Assembly (NCBI GenBank): GCA_036924285.1
Contig: JAYKYS010000007.1
Location: 7,316,001 to 7,380,000, forward strand
Reading direction: 5' to 3'
Origin: Asterella californica
Taxonomy: Eukaryota; Streptophyta; Marchantiopsida; Marchantiales; Aytoniaceae
Length of the DNA stretch: 64,000 nucleotides
This document shows positions 22,001 to 33,904 of this stretch, one piece after another; the stretch's first letter is position 1, and every line of letters starts with the position of its first letter. Below the pieces are notes generated by a model, which did no database searches, was not told the DNA's origin, and was given only the letters and a program-made list of their open reading frames with translations. A program made the translations under genes and the position numbers.

Positions 22001-22383
22001 ATGCTGATGCATCGTGACATCCTTGGTGCGAAGTCATACAAACCCTGATAAGAGTTTCCACTTTGCAGGTTGTGCAGTGATCATTTCCCACGACCGTTGG
22101 TTTTTGGACCGGATTGCAACTCACATATTGGCGTTCGAAGGCGATTCGCAGGTGTGAGCACTAACGACATGTTTGTTTTTGTTTCTGTCCGGGTAATGCC
22201 TTGCACATACAGCTCTTTATTGTATTAAACTGTCTTTAAGAAAAGGCACTGATGTCCTGCCATGCCATCTTCCTGTTTCAGGTGACCTGGTTTGAGGGCA
22301 CATACTCCCAGTATGAAGCTGATCGTAAAAGTAGATTGGGAGACAAAGAGCCAACCCGAGTCAAGTACCACGCCATAGCTTAG
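16069..22383 (+). CDS. plastid-targeted ABC-F protein of the EttA type (translational throttle)
   Basis: ABC-F proteins bind the ribosomal E site through two ATPase domains; bacterial EttA couples translation to ATP level. Exons: 16069-16392, 17474-17662, 17789-17833, 17923-17967, 18100-18216, 18427-18528, 18675-18809, 18987-19067, 19354-19464, 19598-19787, 20099-20166, 20317-20452, 21592-21694, 21840-21958, 22069-22151, 22282-22383. They join in frame to 649 residues. NBD1: Walker A GPNGAGKS (134-141), signature LSGGERRR (258-265), [17 protein letters not shown]. Linker: [16 protein letters not shown]2: Walker A GGNGAGKT (453-460), signature LSGGERNR (542-549), [17 protein letters not shown]. 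Wording such as [16 protein letters not shown] is EttA-like rather than GCN20/ABCF5-like. Residues 1 to about 95 are Ala/Gly/Ser/Lys-rich and fit a transit peptide. The ATG at 16069 is the first in frame. Confidence 0.92.
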
Positions 22384-25300
22384 ACCTGAAATAGCATCTG
22401 TATAAAACAGTTTTGCAGACGAATTTAGCGTACGACGATACGAGGTAGGCAGCAAAGAAACCTCGATAAAATGGAATCATTCCGGAACCCACAGGTAGAA
22501 ACTCCATACGTGCGAATACAGCGTAGCGTTACTTTTCTGGTTTTTTAGCCGTGTACATTCACATGCCTGCCAATGAGGCTATTACATAATGAACGTTTTT
22601 CCTTTTACGTGCAACATTAGCTGGGAGATCTCGTGCGACTGAAGTGCAGAAGGTCCTGAAGTGTTTTTCATCCCAGAGGGGTAATCTGACTTGACTCGTC
22701 TCATTGATTTCTCTAGAATAGTTGCAAGAGCTACTGTGCAAGCGACTGGATGACGGGTAACGTCGAAAAGGATCTTTCTGAATGCTATCCTGCCATCGAG
22801 TTGTCGATACCCTCATGCAAGACCTATGGGCGCTCTCCTCGCAGTCTACTTGGACTGCTTACCACTTCCCGAAGGTGCTTTGGATCTGCACATTTTTATA
22901 TGGAGATGGCAACGCAACTCCAGAAAGTACAGGTGAGTGTAAACATCCAAGGGTACTGAAGGGGAAAAGGTGAGAACGTGAGAACGTGACACGTGTAACA
23001 GAACACATGGGGAGGCGGTCATCACTGATTGCTTCACTAAGGGTGTCACTCTTCATACTGCCCATGTACAAACTCGGAGAATAAAGGAGGATTACGACCG
23101 ACGTTCATTCGACTGCTGCACTCTACCTTACCTGCTGATTACTCTTCTGAATTAGCTGATGCTCTTTGGAACACATCCCATTTCTGAGTGATAGAACTGG
23201 CTCCTAATCTGCCTGACTGGCCAGAGAAGAAAGCTCAGATAATTTCATCCAAACTCCGTACCACATAATGTGCCACAGAGATAGACAGCTTGACTCCTCA
23301 TCGTGGGACGATTGTCTCAAAACCACCATCATACCTCTATCGAACTCCTTGGAGATGTTCGAAGCAAGGAATCCACCGACTATGATTTTCACGACGTGCG
23401 TTCTCATTTGGCACGACTCCGTCAAAGATTGTGAAAGTAGTCATGGGTCTAGGGCTGCAGAATGGGCTGCGGTTGTCGCACGGAGAGTGTCAAAGGGAAG
23501 GAATGATGATGATGAACAACGACCTCATCTCCAAGAACCTCAGTTTCTACAGAAGGTCAAGAGGAAAACGTGGAAAAAGTTACTACCGTTCTCGACTGCC
23601 GTACGTAAAATCCAGAAACACTTTCGAGAACACAGTAGATAGATTCACAAGGCACGTATTTCCCTGTACCTCCGAACCAACTCCACATAGAAGACTTTTT
23701 ACTTGATCACTGTGTAGAATTCTGTAAAACTTGATCGTAGCAAAAGTCAGATAATTTATAAACTCAGAAAGTTCCAGTATGGGAAGTCACATGTTCCAAG
23801 AGATCACACGTAAGAGATAAAAAGGATTACACAATGCCGTTGATTTACACGGTAGATTAGTGTTCTTTTCCGCGATTAATAGCTCTTTCTTGGATCGGAA
23901 CACCATCACCTACCTACAGCTATGGATAGTAATTATTATTACTCAAGAAATTTTCAACTGTACACAGCGTGGAGAACTTCAAGGTCAAGGAACACATGCT
24001 CTTCGAGCGTTTCTTATGCTTCTATTCATCATGTACAAGTAAACTAGTAAATCTTTAGTGTGTGTCGTCAATCTGTACTGCTATCCAATCGTAAAGACGA
24101 CGTCCTTTGTGTGAAACCCTGACCATATGTGGAACTGTGAAAATGTCCTCAAAACCTCCAGAAGTGGAACTTTGTTAGCTTTCGATATTTGCAGAGATAC
24201 TGTAATCCACGAGTGAAAACACTCTAAAAGTGTAATTTTTGAGATTTGTTCCCGAGGTGATGCACTTATCCAAGACGACTGTATTGGATTTCTTCTTGGT
24301 AATGGCTGAAACCGATCGCGCGAATAGTGAAATCATTAAGAAATCATGGGATGTTAAAACTATATGCTTGAGATAACTCCACTCTCTCTGAATCTCATGA
24401 TCCTCCTGTGACGATCACGTGAAAACAAAAATCCTATTCACGTATATATAAATCCCTATGGTAATTCACTGCAACCTTCAGTTCTCTTCTTCTTTTTCTC
24501 TTCCTCTCCTTACACAATGTATAGCTTCTTCTCTTGCTGTCCTCTCCACCCTCTCGTATCCCTTTAGAAGTAAGTGAGAAAACACTTTCCTAATGAGAAA
24601 ACACTTTCCTAATCTCCATAGGTCTCTACCTCTCGCTAATCTTTTCTTAATCTCTCATCCGGATTCTTTCATGCCTTTTACTACGGGATGCTTGTTCCTT
24701 TGATCGGTAAACTTTCTATTGGCTTTTTACATGATTCGGGATGGACAATTTCTTGATATCCCGTCTAATCATCGACGCTTAGCTTGATTCATATTTTAAC
24801 ATATTTCTCAATCAACAAAATATGCTTCTTCCACTTAACTATGAACCTACAAAACAAAGCTCATTCAACTCCACCTTAGCGTGATGTTCAAGAAGATCCA
24901 AGTTAAGAAAATGCAACCAATTGCTCTTGTTATATAAGTACACGATTCATTGAATGTAAAAGCTCTGTGCGAGAGAGAGCTGAATCCTAGTATGAGACTG
25001 GGTAGTGTACTTTTCTGTTGCATAATGTTGCTTTTCCAAGTACCACAGTTCAAGGAAAGCATAGCTTTTTGTTGGTTGAGACGACTTTTACATACCTCTT
25101 GATTTAACCCCCACGTACTGACTTAGTTGAGAGTCTTTAAGTCTAACTTAGAACACACTCTACAACTTATGAGAAACGCTGGGAGATCATCAAGAGCCTA
25201 AAGTAGATGTGAAGAGACTAGCTTTCGGTCTTTTTCTTTCTTTCTTATCGGTTGGCACAAAGGGGAGCATGAAATTGCATGGAAATCCAGATTGAGTTTT

Positions 25301-28300
25301 AGATAAGTATTCTGCTCGGGGGTTCACTTCAATCTATGCAACTAAAATAGGGTATTTTTTATTCAAAAAGGAATTTTTAAAAGATTATTTTATAGAAATG
25401 AGTACTTTATATCTTTTTGGAACCTTTAAAGTAAAAGAAAGTTCTGATAAATTCAAAAGTGATATTTTTATTTAAAAATACGTCTTCTTTTATATTTAAT
25501 TAGAGAATAGAAATATGATATTTGATTTATAGATTGACTCGCAGGTGGTATGAATAACAGGTGAAGTGAATCTCGAGATGTGATCATCCTTTGTCTTTCA
25601 TCCCTCTAGATGATCTAGATGGTTCAACATTCTTGGTTTTAATACCATCTCAAAGACAAGCTAGTTTATATTTACCTCGACATCAGTTACTATAACGAAC
25701 AACTTCTATTACTTCTACATACATACTTTCTTAAACATTGTTCGAGATTTCTCTGCACTCTTAAGTCTTTTATGTACCTCTCTTATGACAACATATATGT
25801 TAATTTCTGGCTCATGCTTGAGGACATGCATTCTCTACATATCTATGTTATTTTGTAAATACAACTTTGAATCTTCTAAACCAAAAGTACGATCTGTCTA
25901 CCGAATTCTATCCTTCTCACGCTGTAGAGTGTTGGACCTCTTGTTGGATCTTTCTCGTTATGTATATTGCTGTATTCACTTTCTCAATCAGTCTCTCTTC
26001 AATGTCATTGCAAAGACAAGTGAGAGCAAAGAAGACAAAGTCGACAAAGAAGCAACTAGAGCGGCCAATACCGATGTGCACAACAGAGGAACTTCAGTTG
26101 GAGCTATTCCTATTGCTGTGTGAGTTCTTGGACAAAGATTATGAATAAAGAATTTTCTCGATCGAACGAGGTGGAGCTCCCTCCATTGCACTTCTGTGGA
26201 ATAAAACTACAAAAGCCATACTCTCTTTCAAGTGAAGAAGAAAATTATGCACATGTATCTTGATCATGGACTGCTCATGGTGAACCAAAAGACGAGGGGA
26301 AGTCTCCTCCTCGCCGAGAAACACCACTGCAAGGTGATAGAGAAGAGAACCCAAGTGAGAACTACCGAAATTCATGTCATTTATCGATCCTTCTTCGAAG
26401 AACCGACTCTGGCAGAGCTATGGAACAGACAGGCATGAACGCATACAATATAGAGGTTACTCGAGTACTTAGCGCCGACAGAACATGGTAGAGTAGGCAC
26501 ATATATTTTAGAATGTTGTCAGCAGAGGTTTCTGTTAACCGAACACTAAGACCGAATAGAAGACACTCGCCTATGTACTAGATAGGATTGCGTGTTTTCT
26601 TCTATTATAGTATAAGGATTTGTGTGTAAAGCGATATAACACTATGAACTACTGTAATATTTTTCCCAGAAGCAATAAAGCAAACAGGTCACCGTATTCT
26701 TTGAACCATATGTTATACACATATGTGTTATATGTAGAGATTATGTAGAGATTCTGTGGGTTATGTACAGCACATGCCACTTGAGGGAGTGTTTTTTCAG
26801 TCCTAAACCATGATTGAGGCTTGTGCAGCATAAAGGGTGCAGGAAATATTAAATCTAGACGGAGAGATGAATCTAGATGAATCTTTGCAGGAGATCAAAT
26901 GGTTAAGTTACATTTCTAAAAATAATATTTGAAGATTATGGTATATCAAAATAACATATAAATATAACAGTTTATAAAATTCAGTCATGGTTTATCAAAT
27001 TTCTTGCATGCAGAGGATAGTGTATTGCACATAAAGACACTCTAAAATACAAAGGAGAAGATACTTTATGTTTCAAAGTACTGTGTAGCAATGCGTGTTT
27101 TCACCTATAGTATAACATAAGCGATATAACTACAATAGGAAGTGGTGTAAGATTCTTTTTTCTCTGAGAAGCAATAAAACGAGCAGTCTTTAAACCATCT
27201 TTCAGACAGAGAAATACATGGACCGTCAGCCTCGAAGTTAGATGTTTTTATTTAAGATTGTGTTAGACTTACAATGATACAAGCTAGAGTGAGATGTGTT
27301 ATCATTTTTTATTTCTATGTTAATTACGTTCTTTAGACAATAAGTTTTCATTGTTCTACGGAGAGCTTTATGACAGTGGTCCACATGAGAATAATTACAA
27401 TAGACAATGTTACTTTTTGTGCATCTGTTGTATGCATGGGTTTTGATTTTTAAGCATGTCATATTTTAAAAACATAAAAAACTTTATAACTAGAGATAAG
27501 GAGAATTAACCCTATTTTCTCTTCCCCTTGGAGATGTTAGTTACTTTACCTTTCGGGTCCCTCTTTCCATTGTTCTAGTTAATAGGGTCTTCTCATCCGT
27601 TTGGTTTTCATTGCGTCGCGGTCTTACATTTTTTATTTCCGACAGAGTATACGGCGTCGGAATGGCATTGGACGGAAACTGGAGGGGTCTACCAGCAAAT
27701 ATTAGAATATCCGTCGCTAGGTGATATTGATATGCACGGGTGCCCAGGTGACGATAGTACAGTTCGCCCGCCGGGTCGAGGCGCATTCGAGTGATTCGAA
27801 TTTCGATGATCGTGTTCTAGAGAACATGACGGAACGTCAAAGCCATGCCCTAGAAATTTGCGATTCGTCCTCTTCCGGGGCCAGACGAACGTCTGATAAG
27901 TCAGAATGGAAGGAAAACCTTGAGAAACATGGAGAGAAGAGATGTCGATCTAGAGAGAAGGGTTCCGAAAATGGAGGGAAGCCCGAGGCACGGTGGAGGA
28001 CAGACATGGTCCTGTCACTGGACTGACTGATCTCCGCATCTCCGGATGACACCACACCGGCATTCATCTGCGAAGGGCAGCAGCAGTTCGTCTCGGGCCT
28101 GGGCGCTTGTTTGTATGATTCGAAGAGAGCTGCGACCGATCCGGAGGGTGTGAGTGATCTTCGAACACGATGACGGAGACACTCGACTGGACAAGACAAG
28201 GGCAGGGTCCCTCTCCAAATAGACCGAAATTTCAAGAAGATATGAGGCAATTGCAATATTTCCATGCAGGAAGGCGAGCATGTTGATTCATCTTCCTGAA

Positions 28301-28991
28301 GCTGCCGAGGCCTCATGAGCTTCGCACTCCCAGATTTCTGGTACATAGCTCGGCCAAGGTCACGCAGCGCTGACGGCGGAAATGGATGTCCCACCGTTCG
28401 AAGTCAAACTAGGTTTACAGCTCAGAGACGAGCCATCCTCATTACCCCCGAAATCGTCGGCCGGAAATAGACGGTATTAAAACTGGTGAGGGGACTATCC
28501 TCTTGCCAATTGGCGCAAATTTGCTTTGGGGAGAATACACTAACCAAAAGAAAACTTATGCGGTTCAAGTTACGTCTCGATATTTTAGGCATGAAAATGA
28601 AGTTTATTCTCAATGCAGTCCTCTCGCGAAGTGCTGAGGTCTAATTACTCCTGTTTCTTCGATTCTACTGATTCCAAGTATCGAAAGACCGATTCAGTAG
28701 TTCGAAACCATACGAAACTTGCCCGTTGAGGATGTTTCTGTTTATGTCATGCAAGGTGTATAAAATTTCGTAACGTTAGTTCTGGTGACGTCTTGGCAAA
28801 ACAGAAGACCGAATTCAGCAGTATCAGTGGACTGATTTAAGTGAGTGGCCTCCCAGGTGTGATATTTGCTCTTGCTTGCAGAATCCAGTCCGAGGGAAGA
28901 GCGTCCAAGGAAAGCTTCGAAGGGATTCGCTTGCTTGCACTCCTCCCGATCGACCAAGGCCAACGTTGCTGCATGCTTCGGGTTCTTGGAA
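22384..28991. other. gene-poor AT-rich intergenic region
   Basis: There are 6.6 kb between the EttA-like stop and the fucosyltransferase start, and no gene could be supported. Short open frames at 22750-23710, 25785-26148 and 27721-28394 overlap on both strands, resemble no family I know, and lack a consistent exon pattern. From 24000 to 27500 the sequence is very AT-rich with runs such as TTTTTTATTC. Small tandem repeats occur, for example a 20-base unit GAGAAAACACTTTCCTAATG at 24578-24614. The last 400 bases presumably contain the fucosyltransferase promoter. Confidence 0.55.
26589..27192. repeat. direct repeat pair about 503 bp apart
   Basis: A block of about 100 bases starting at 26589 recurs at 27092. 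Shared pieces include TGCGTGTTTTC, TATAGTATAA, AAGCGATATAAC and AGAAGCAATAAA. Similarity is clear but interrupted by small gaps. The pair could be a duplicated 3' flank or the ends of a small non-autonomous element. Confidence 0.6.
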
Positions 28992-30713
28992 ATGGAGAAT
29001 CCAAAGTTCTGGTCCAGATCAAAACTCTCAGTAGCGAGCGCTTTGACTCTTCTGCTACTCTCATTTGTCGTTATCGTGTACATAATCCCGCCTGACAATT
29101 ATCTCCTGAACCGGACTACCAGTATGCTCCAGGGCATCGTATCCTCCAGCTATAGTTACGCAAATCCCAAGAGGAGTAACGTGAAAATTGAAGGTCCAGT
29201 CCAAGAGCTCATCGACAGATTGCATGAGAGAACGAAGCTGGTCATCGCGGACGATCCGGACCCATACTCCGAAGAGGAGAGGCAGATATGGGAATTGCAG
29301 AATCCATGCAGTGCTAGGGAGGGCCTCGTTCCCCGTTACAAAAGCAGAAAATTCGCCAAAGACGTAGAGTCCAATTCTGTCTGGCAAGAAGTGTTCGAAG
29401 CGTACACAGCCCTCCATCGAGCTTGCATACGAAGGATCGGAAATCTAACCGACAACTTTTATGGCAAGACGACCGTGCCAGGATGTCAGTTCGTGTTGGG
29501 TGAATCGTATAACGGGTTGGGCAACAAGATGCTCATAGTTTCGTCTACCCTCCTGTTTGCAGTTCTGAGTGAAAGGGTGTTTCTGGTACCCACGGACTCC
29601 ATCATTCCAGCAGTGTTCTGCGAACCTTTCGAAGGGTCTTCCTGGGCGATCGTCGATAAAGTGATCACGGACGTGAAGGAGAAAGGGCCGTGGACGGAAG
29701 GTGTGGATACTTTCGCGTGGATCGATCAACAAGTGGCCGAAAACACGAGCGGGCTCCATAACGCAAGAGTTCACAACATTTGGCAGCCACTTAACCAATT
29801 CTATTGCGACGCCGAACAGGCGTTTCTGTCCCGAGTGCCGTGGATACAAATCGCCGGATGTTTGCATTTCTTGCCGAGGCTTTTCGCAGTACCGAAGTTT
29901 CGGCCGGTTGTGGAAGCTCTCTTTCCTGATCGAATGGCGTTGACTCACATCTTGAGATCGGCGATGCTGCCTGCGGATCCCGTTTGGGAACGCATTCTCA
30001 ACGTGGACGAAGTGTACCTCGAGCACACAGAACGGCAGATTGGAATTCAGGTTCGTTACTTCAACAATCAGGATATCAAAGACAAGATCAACTCACGAGT
30101 GTCCGACTGCTGCATGGAGAATGAACTTCTGCCCAAAGTGCAGTCTTTCTCAACTTCGATGGCGAACATCACGAACGCAACGAGCTCCGTAAGAACGTCC
30201 CGCACCAGCGGACACCAGCACAGTGGAATTACGAAAGTGTTCATCGCTTCACTTCTGTACGAGGTGCACGACTTTCTTAACCAACAGTACCTCCGTCAGA
30301 AAACGGTGGGGAATGTCGGAGTCGGACTGGTGCAGCTGACTCACGAGAATACCCAGAGAACTGGAATTGAGGTGGACAGTGAAGCGCTGGTAGAAATCAT
30401 TTGCCTCAGCTTTTCGGATCATATTTTGGTCACTCCCCAGTCCACGTTCGGCGGAATTGCGCAAGCTTATGGAGCACTAATTCCGTGGTTCATCAACTTC
30501 GATCGCGATCCCTCCCTCCTTCCTACTGTCAACTGCCAGAGAGGACAGTCGGTGGGTGTTTGCTTTCAGGGAGGACCTCGAGGATACGCTTGTAAACACG
30601 ATGCGAGCTTGAGAGGCCACTCTCTCTTCGACGATTTTCCATACATCAAACCTTGCCTGGCCATTGATACATCGGGCATTCAGCTGATAACCAGCCATGT
30701 CGATGTGTGGTAG
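28992..30713 (+). CDS. GT37 fucosyltransferase (xyloglucan/arabinogalactan FUT family), intronless
   Basis: This is a type II Golgi glycosyltransferase that would transfer fucose from GDP-fucose to a cell-wall glycan or glycoprotein; the exact acceptor cannot be read. The ORF of 573 residues starts at the first in-frame ATG. A short cytosolic tail (WSRSK) is followed by one membrane anchor (about residues 13-32) and a stem. The catalytic part contains DPDPYSEEERQIWELQNPC, GLVPRY, YNGLGNKML (173-181), the GDP-fucose-binding block RQIGIQVRYF (348-357) and the C-terminal VTPQSTFGGIAQAYG (about 480-494). Length fits the family (about 550-600). Plant FUT genes usually have no or few introns, so a single exon is not by itself odd. 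The frame is open for 126 bases upstream of this ATG, without another ATG. Confidence 0.9.
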   Translation: MENPKFWSRSKLSVASALTLLLLSFVVIVYIIPPDNYLLNRTTSMLQGIVSSSYSYANPKRSNVKIEGPVQELIDRLHERTKLVIADDPDPYSEEERQIWELQNPCSAREGLVPRYKSRKFAKDVESNSVWQEVFEAYTALHRACIRRIGNLTDNFYGKTTVPGCQFVLGESYNGLGNKMLIVSSTLLFAVLSERVFLVPTDSIIPAVFCEPFEGSSWAIVDKVITDVKEKGPWTEGVDTFAWIDQQVAENTSGLHNARVHNIWQPLNQFYCDAEQAFLSRVPWIQIAGCLHFLPRLFAVPKFRPVVEALFPDRMALTHILRSAMLPADPVWERILNVDEVYLEHTERQIGIQVRYFNNQDIKDKINSRVSDCCMENELLPKVQSFSTSMANITNATSSVRTSRTSGHQHSGITKVFIASLLYEVHDFLNQQYLRQKTVGNVGVGLVQLTHENTQRTGIEVDSEALVEIICLSFSDHILVTPQSTFGGIAQAYGALIPWFINFDRDPSLLPTVNCQRGQSVGVCFQGGPRGYACKHDASLRGHSLFDDFPYIKPCLAIDTSGIQLITSHVDVW

Positions 30714-32785
30714 CATCTCCCGCTGCTGTATGATGACACTTCAGCCTAAGATACAATATCCAACGACCATCCACACAGTTAGAAGCAGTAGCTCCACTGC
30801 TGTTCCTGTTCAAGAGTATATAGTACAAACATGCAGGTCTGTATTGCATTGATGGTGGAGGTGGCTGCGAGCTGGATGGAACTTTTAACAGTCTTACAGT
30901 TTAGTCTAGAAACTCCGGAAGCATCCATCGATCAATGGAGTACGCTACGGTAGCTAATGATTTTGTCATAGTCTACAGATAGGATGTCCAGAAGGGGTGG
31001 TTGACCTCCTTTCAAGGAGTTTCAATGTTGCTCAGCAAGCCCTGCAATTTGAAACTTCTTGAGCGGCTGTCAGCTCATTAACAAGAAAGCATACATTTAC
31101 ATGTTGAGCACGTAATGTAGTAAATGACTTATCATGCTCTTAACTTGATGTGGTCGATCTCAACTGAGTATTGTTTAGATCGGATGGTACAGTTCTCGTG
31201 AATGATGAGGCTCTTCCCTCTGAATCCGCGCAGGTTTATGAACATAAGCGTTCTGCTTCCGTGCCCAAAAGTTGATGTATCAAATTCCGTCCGATATTCC
31301 AAACGAATTTGTGACACCAGTTACCTACACTGACATTCTGAAAGGTTAGCGGTGCTTGACGTTCTATTCTCGTGCTTTCGACACTGAGGGTACATCCGTA
31401 ATCAGCAAAGCTCTTCTAACATCTACTGTGCCGTGTGAACAAAAGATGTGGTCTTCTCCACGAGGCACTAAAAGTCAGGAACGTACTGTAAGTCAGCTCG
31501 CTGTATCACTCCAGCCTCCTGTAACGTACTACTCTCATCCATGAAGCAATTTGTCAACCGGTAGCACCAGAACTACAACCTTAATCAAACAGCTCAACCC
31601 ACTCCTTTCTTCCTTCTAGAATACGGAGTGTAAATGCCACTGACCCCTGAAAAATGGCGCCGGTCAATTTTATATGACCAAATCTGGAAGAATTCCGAGT
31701 ATGTATTGTTACATGGAATGGCAGGTCGGACCACGCCCACACACTGAAGGTAACCCCCAAAATACGCAGTGAATCCGGAGAAGTACATTGTGAGTAGCGA
31801 AGGTGGGTGTGTATGTATGCTCCTTGAGGCATCAAGAAAGCAAAAATCCGAGTATGGAGATTCTTCGATACATCACGTTACGTGGAAAAAGATCAGTATC
31901 TGACCGAGGCACAGAAACCAGTTCTCCGCTGCAACTATACTGACATGTTGTATAAACACAAGAAGGGTACCTGAAACTGCTCTTGTCATCGAAGTAAACA
32001 GTAACTGCAGTACCAGCGAGGAGTCTTACCTCGTCCAACCTGCAGCAGATTGTAAATCCAGAGCTTCGACGGATTTCTCTTACATTAAATAGCTGAACCA
32101 GGTTTTTGAACACCTTGCTTCCTTATGCATACAAAACGTAAACAGAAAGATAACAGAAGAATAGAAGGAAACAATGCTCAAGGTGATCTCCGACTGAACA
32201 CTGGGAAGAAATGCCTAGTACAACGATTGAATTCCTTTTGCCCTCTGTAAGCCTTTTGAAGACGCGCAAACTTCACTCCCATGGAACTATCAACTGCGTG
32301 ATGATTGACACCAGCCTACGAGTGATCGCTTCTTCTAATCGACTTCAAGATCCTAGTACCCAACATAGGGAGGGAACAGAAAATCATAAAGAACTCAGAA
32401 ACATCTTGACATCATGCCTCTGATATTCCTTCTGTACGCTGGAATCACTGAAGATTCTAAGAGGACCTGAACATGGATACTCTGTTCCCAGGGACTTCAT
32501 CTAACCTTATCCACGTTTACTCTTTCGTTGGTAGAAATGGCTGCAAGAGGCGTTCTCAACCGGGAAGGGGACACTACAAGACGTTGCACGGCTCTTGGCA
32601 CAAGTCCTGTCAGAAACATTATGCTCAGAATAGCTCGTTGCTCCCTGGCGCTTCCTAGAGAGGGCAATATCGAGAACAGCTGCTGTCGAACTCCTTTCCC
32701 TTGTCTCGCCATGAACATTGACGTCCTTCTCCTCCCGCTTGACCATGTCAACAACTTTTGTTTATGTTACACAAAGTACTTGCAC
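30714..32785. other. intergenic region with unassigned minus-strand open segments
   Basis: This stretch lies between two convergent genes. On the minus strand three open stretches follow each other: 32113-31832, 31835-31581 and 31317-31132. They read like protein (for example KLTGAIFQGSVAFTLRILEG), but I can connect them neither by convincing splice sites nor to a family. The 3' UTRs of both neighbours must also lie here. I call no gene. Confidence 0.4.
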
Positions 32786-33904
32786 TCACAGTACAGGCAC
32801 TTCCTCAAACACCTCTGGAACGTCAATCTCTTTATATCCAGGTTCCATCCACCTTGGGTAGGGCAAATTCTTGGACTTGAGAAACTCTGTGTTGAAAATT
32901 TTGCCCTGATATCTAGTACCCAAATCACACAATATGGTAACGATGGTGTGCCCAGGTCCCAGCTCCTTGGCTAATTTCACAGCCCCTCCGATGTTGATAG
33001 CAGTTGAGCCGCCCATGCAGAACCCTTCTTCTTTGAGCAAATCATAAATCAAAGGAAGTGATTCTTCATCTGTCACCTGACACCAGAAATCAACAGTTCC
33101 CCCCTCATGGACAGGAAGTCCCCAGCCTTGTAGATTTGCAGTTACACGCCCTTGCCCTATTCCCTCAGAAATTGAAGTGCCCGAGGATTCGAGCACTCCA
33201 GTCGAGTAGTAGCTGTACATGCATGCTCCCATTGGATCAGCCATTCCAATCCTTATGTCTGGGTTCTTCTCTTTCAGATACTTTCCTACACCGGCTAGAG
33301 TACCGCCAGTGCCGATGGCGCAGACGAAGCCATCGATTTTGCCTCCAGTTTGCGCCCATATCTCTGGCCCCGTGGTCTCGTAATGAGCCTGCCTGTTGGC
33401 GACGTTGTCGAACTGGTTGCCCCAGATCGCACCTCCGGGATTGCTCTTTGCAAGAGCTTCGGCTAATCGTCCAGAATATCTGACATAATTATTTGGATTT
33501 TTGTAAGGCACTGCGGGAACTTCGACGAGAGTTGCTCCAGCGATCCGAAGCATGTCCTTCTTTTCCTGACTCTGCGTTTTGGGGATAACGATCACGGTCT
33601 TATACCCTCTGGCATTCGCCACGAGTGCCAGTCCGATTCCTGTGTTCCCAGCAGTGCCCTCGACAATAACTCCTCCCGCTTTCAGAAGCCCTTTCTCCTC
33701 GGCGTCCCTGATGATGTACAAAGCTGCTCTGTCCTTCACCGATCCCCCGGGGTTCAGAAACTCCGCTTTGCCATAGATGTCACAGCCCGTCAGTTCAGAA
33801 ACCTTGTTGAGCCGAATCAGTGGAGTGTTACCCACCGAATCGATGAAACCTTTTCGTACAGCAGCAAAACTTGTAGCTCCCAGCGCACCGGTGGGACTCG
33901 CCAT
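32786..33904 (-). CDS. cysteine synthase (O-acetylserine sulfhydrylase)-like PLP enzyme of bacterial/fungal type, intronless
   Basis: This is a fold-type II PLP enzyme of the cysteine synthase family, which makes cysteine from O-acetylserine and sulfide. It has 372 residues in one exon, with ATG at 33904. Visible features are GNTPLIRLNKVSE (25-37), PLP lysine 57 in GGSVKDR, the substrate loop EGTAGNTGIG (82-91), NQFDNVANRQAHYETTGPEIW, the phosphate-binding GTGGTLAG, EGIGQGR, and the C-terminal GHTIVTILCDLGTRYQGKIF. Typical plant OASTLs have a different loop (EPTSGNTGIG) and tail. The wording here, including IPKTQSQEKKDMLRIAGATLVEVPAVPY as two adjoining blocks, matches the alphaproteobacterial CysK and fungal mitochondrial-type group as I know them. 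There is no clear transit peptide. Its neighbours have 9-16 exons, so the lack of introns is notable. Confidence 0.88.
   Translation of the reverse strand: MASPTGALGATSFAAVRKGFIDSVGNTPLIRLNKVSELTGCDIYGKAEFLNPGGSVKDRAALYIIRDAEEKGLLKAGGVIVEGTAGNTGIGLALVANARGYKTVIVIPKTQSQEKKDMLRIAGATLVEVPAVPYKNPNNYVRYSGRLAEALAKSNPGGAIWGNQFDNVANRQAHYETTGPEIWAQTGGKIDGFVCAIGTGGTLAGVGKYLKEKNPDIRIGMADPMGACMYSYYSTGVLESSGTSISEGIGQGRVTANLQGWGLPVHEGGTVDFWCQVTDEESLPLIYDLLKEEGFCMGGSTAINIGGAVKLAKELGPGHTIVTILCDLGTRYQGKIFNTEFLKSKNLPYPRWMEPGYKEIDVPEVFEEVPVL

Noticed and set aside
22750..23710. Several ORFs downstream of the EttA-like gene
   Set aside because: Frames on both strands are short and overlapping, the protein sequences match nothing, and no exon chain could be built.
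27837..28394. 186-codon minus-strand ORF
   Set aside because: Overlaps an equally open plus-strand frame, starts at a non-ATG codon and has no recognisable family. Likely a chance ORF in GC-richer DNA.
28866..28991. Upstream extension of the fucosyltransferase frame
   Set aside because: The frame is open but has no ATG. The signal-anchor topology is ideal when translation starts at 28992.
30249..30464. Minus-strand ORFs inside the fucosyltransferase
   Set aside because: Antisense shadows of a strongly conserved GT37 coding sequence.
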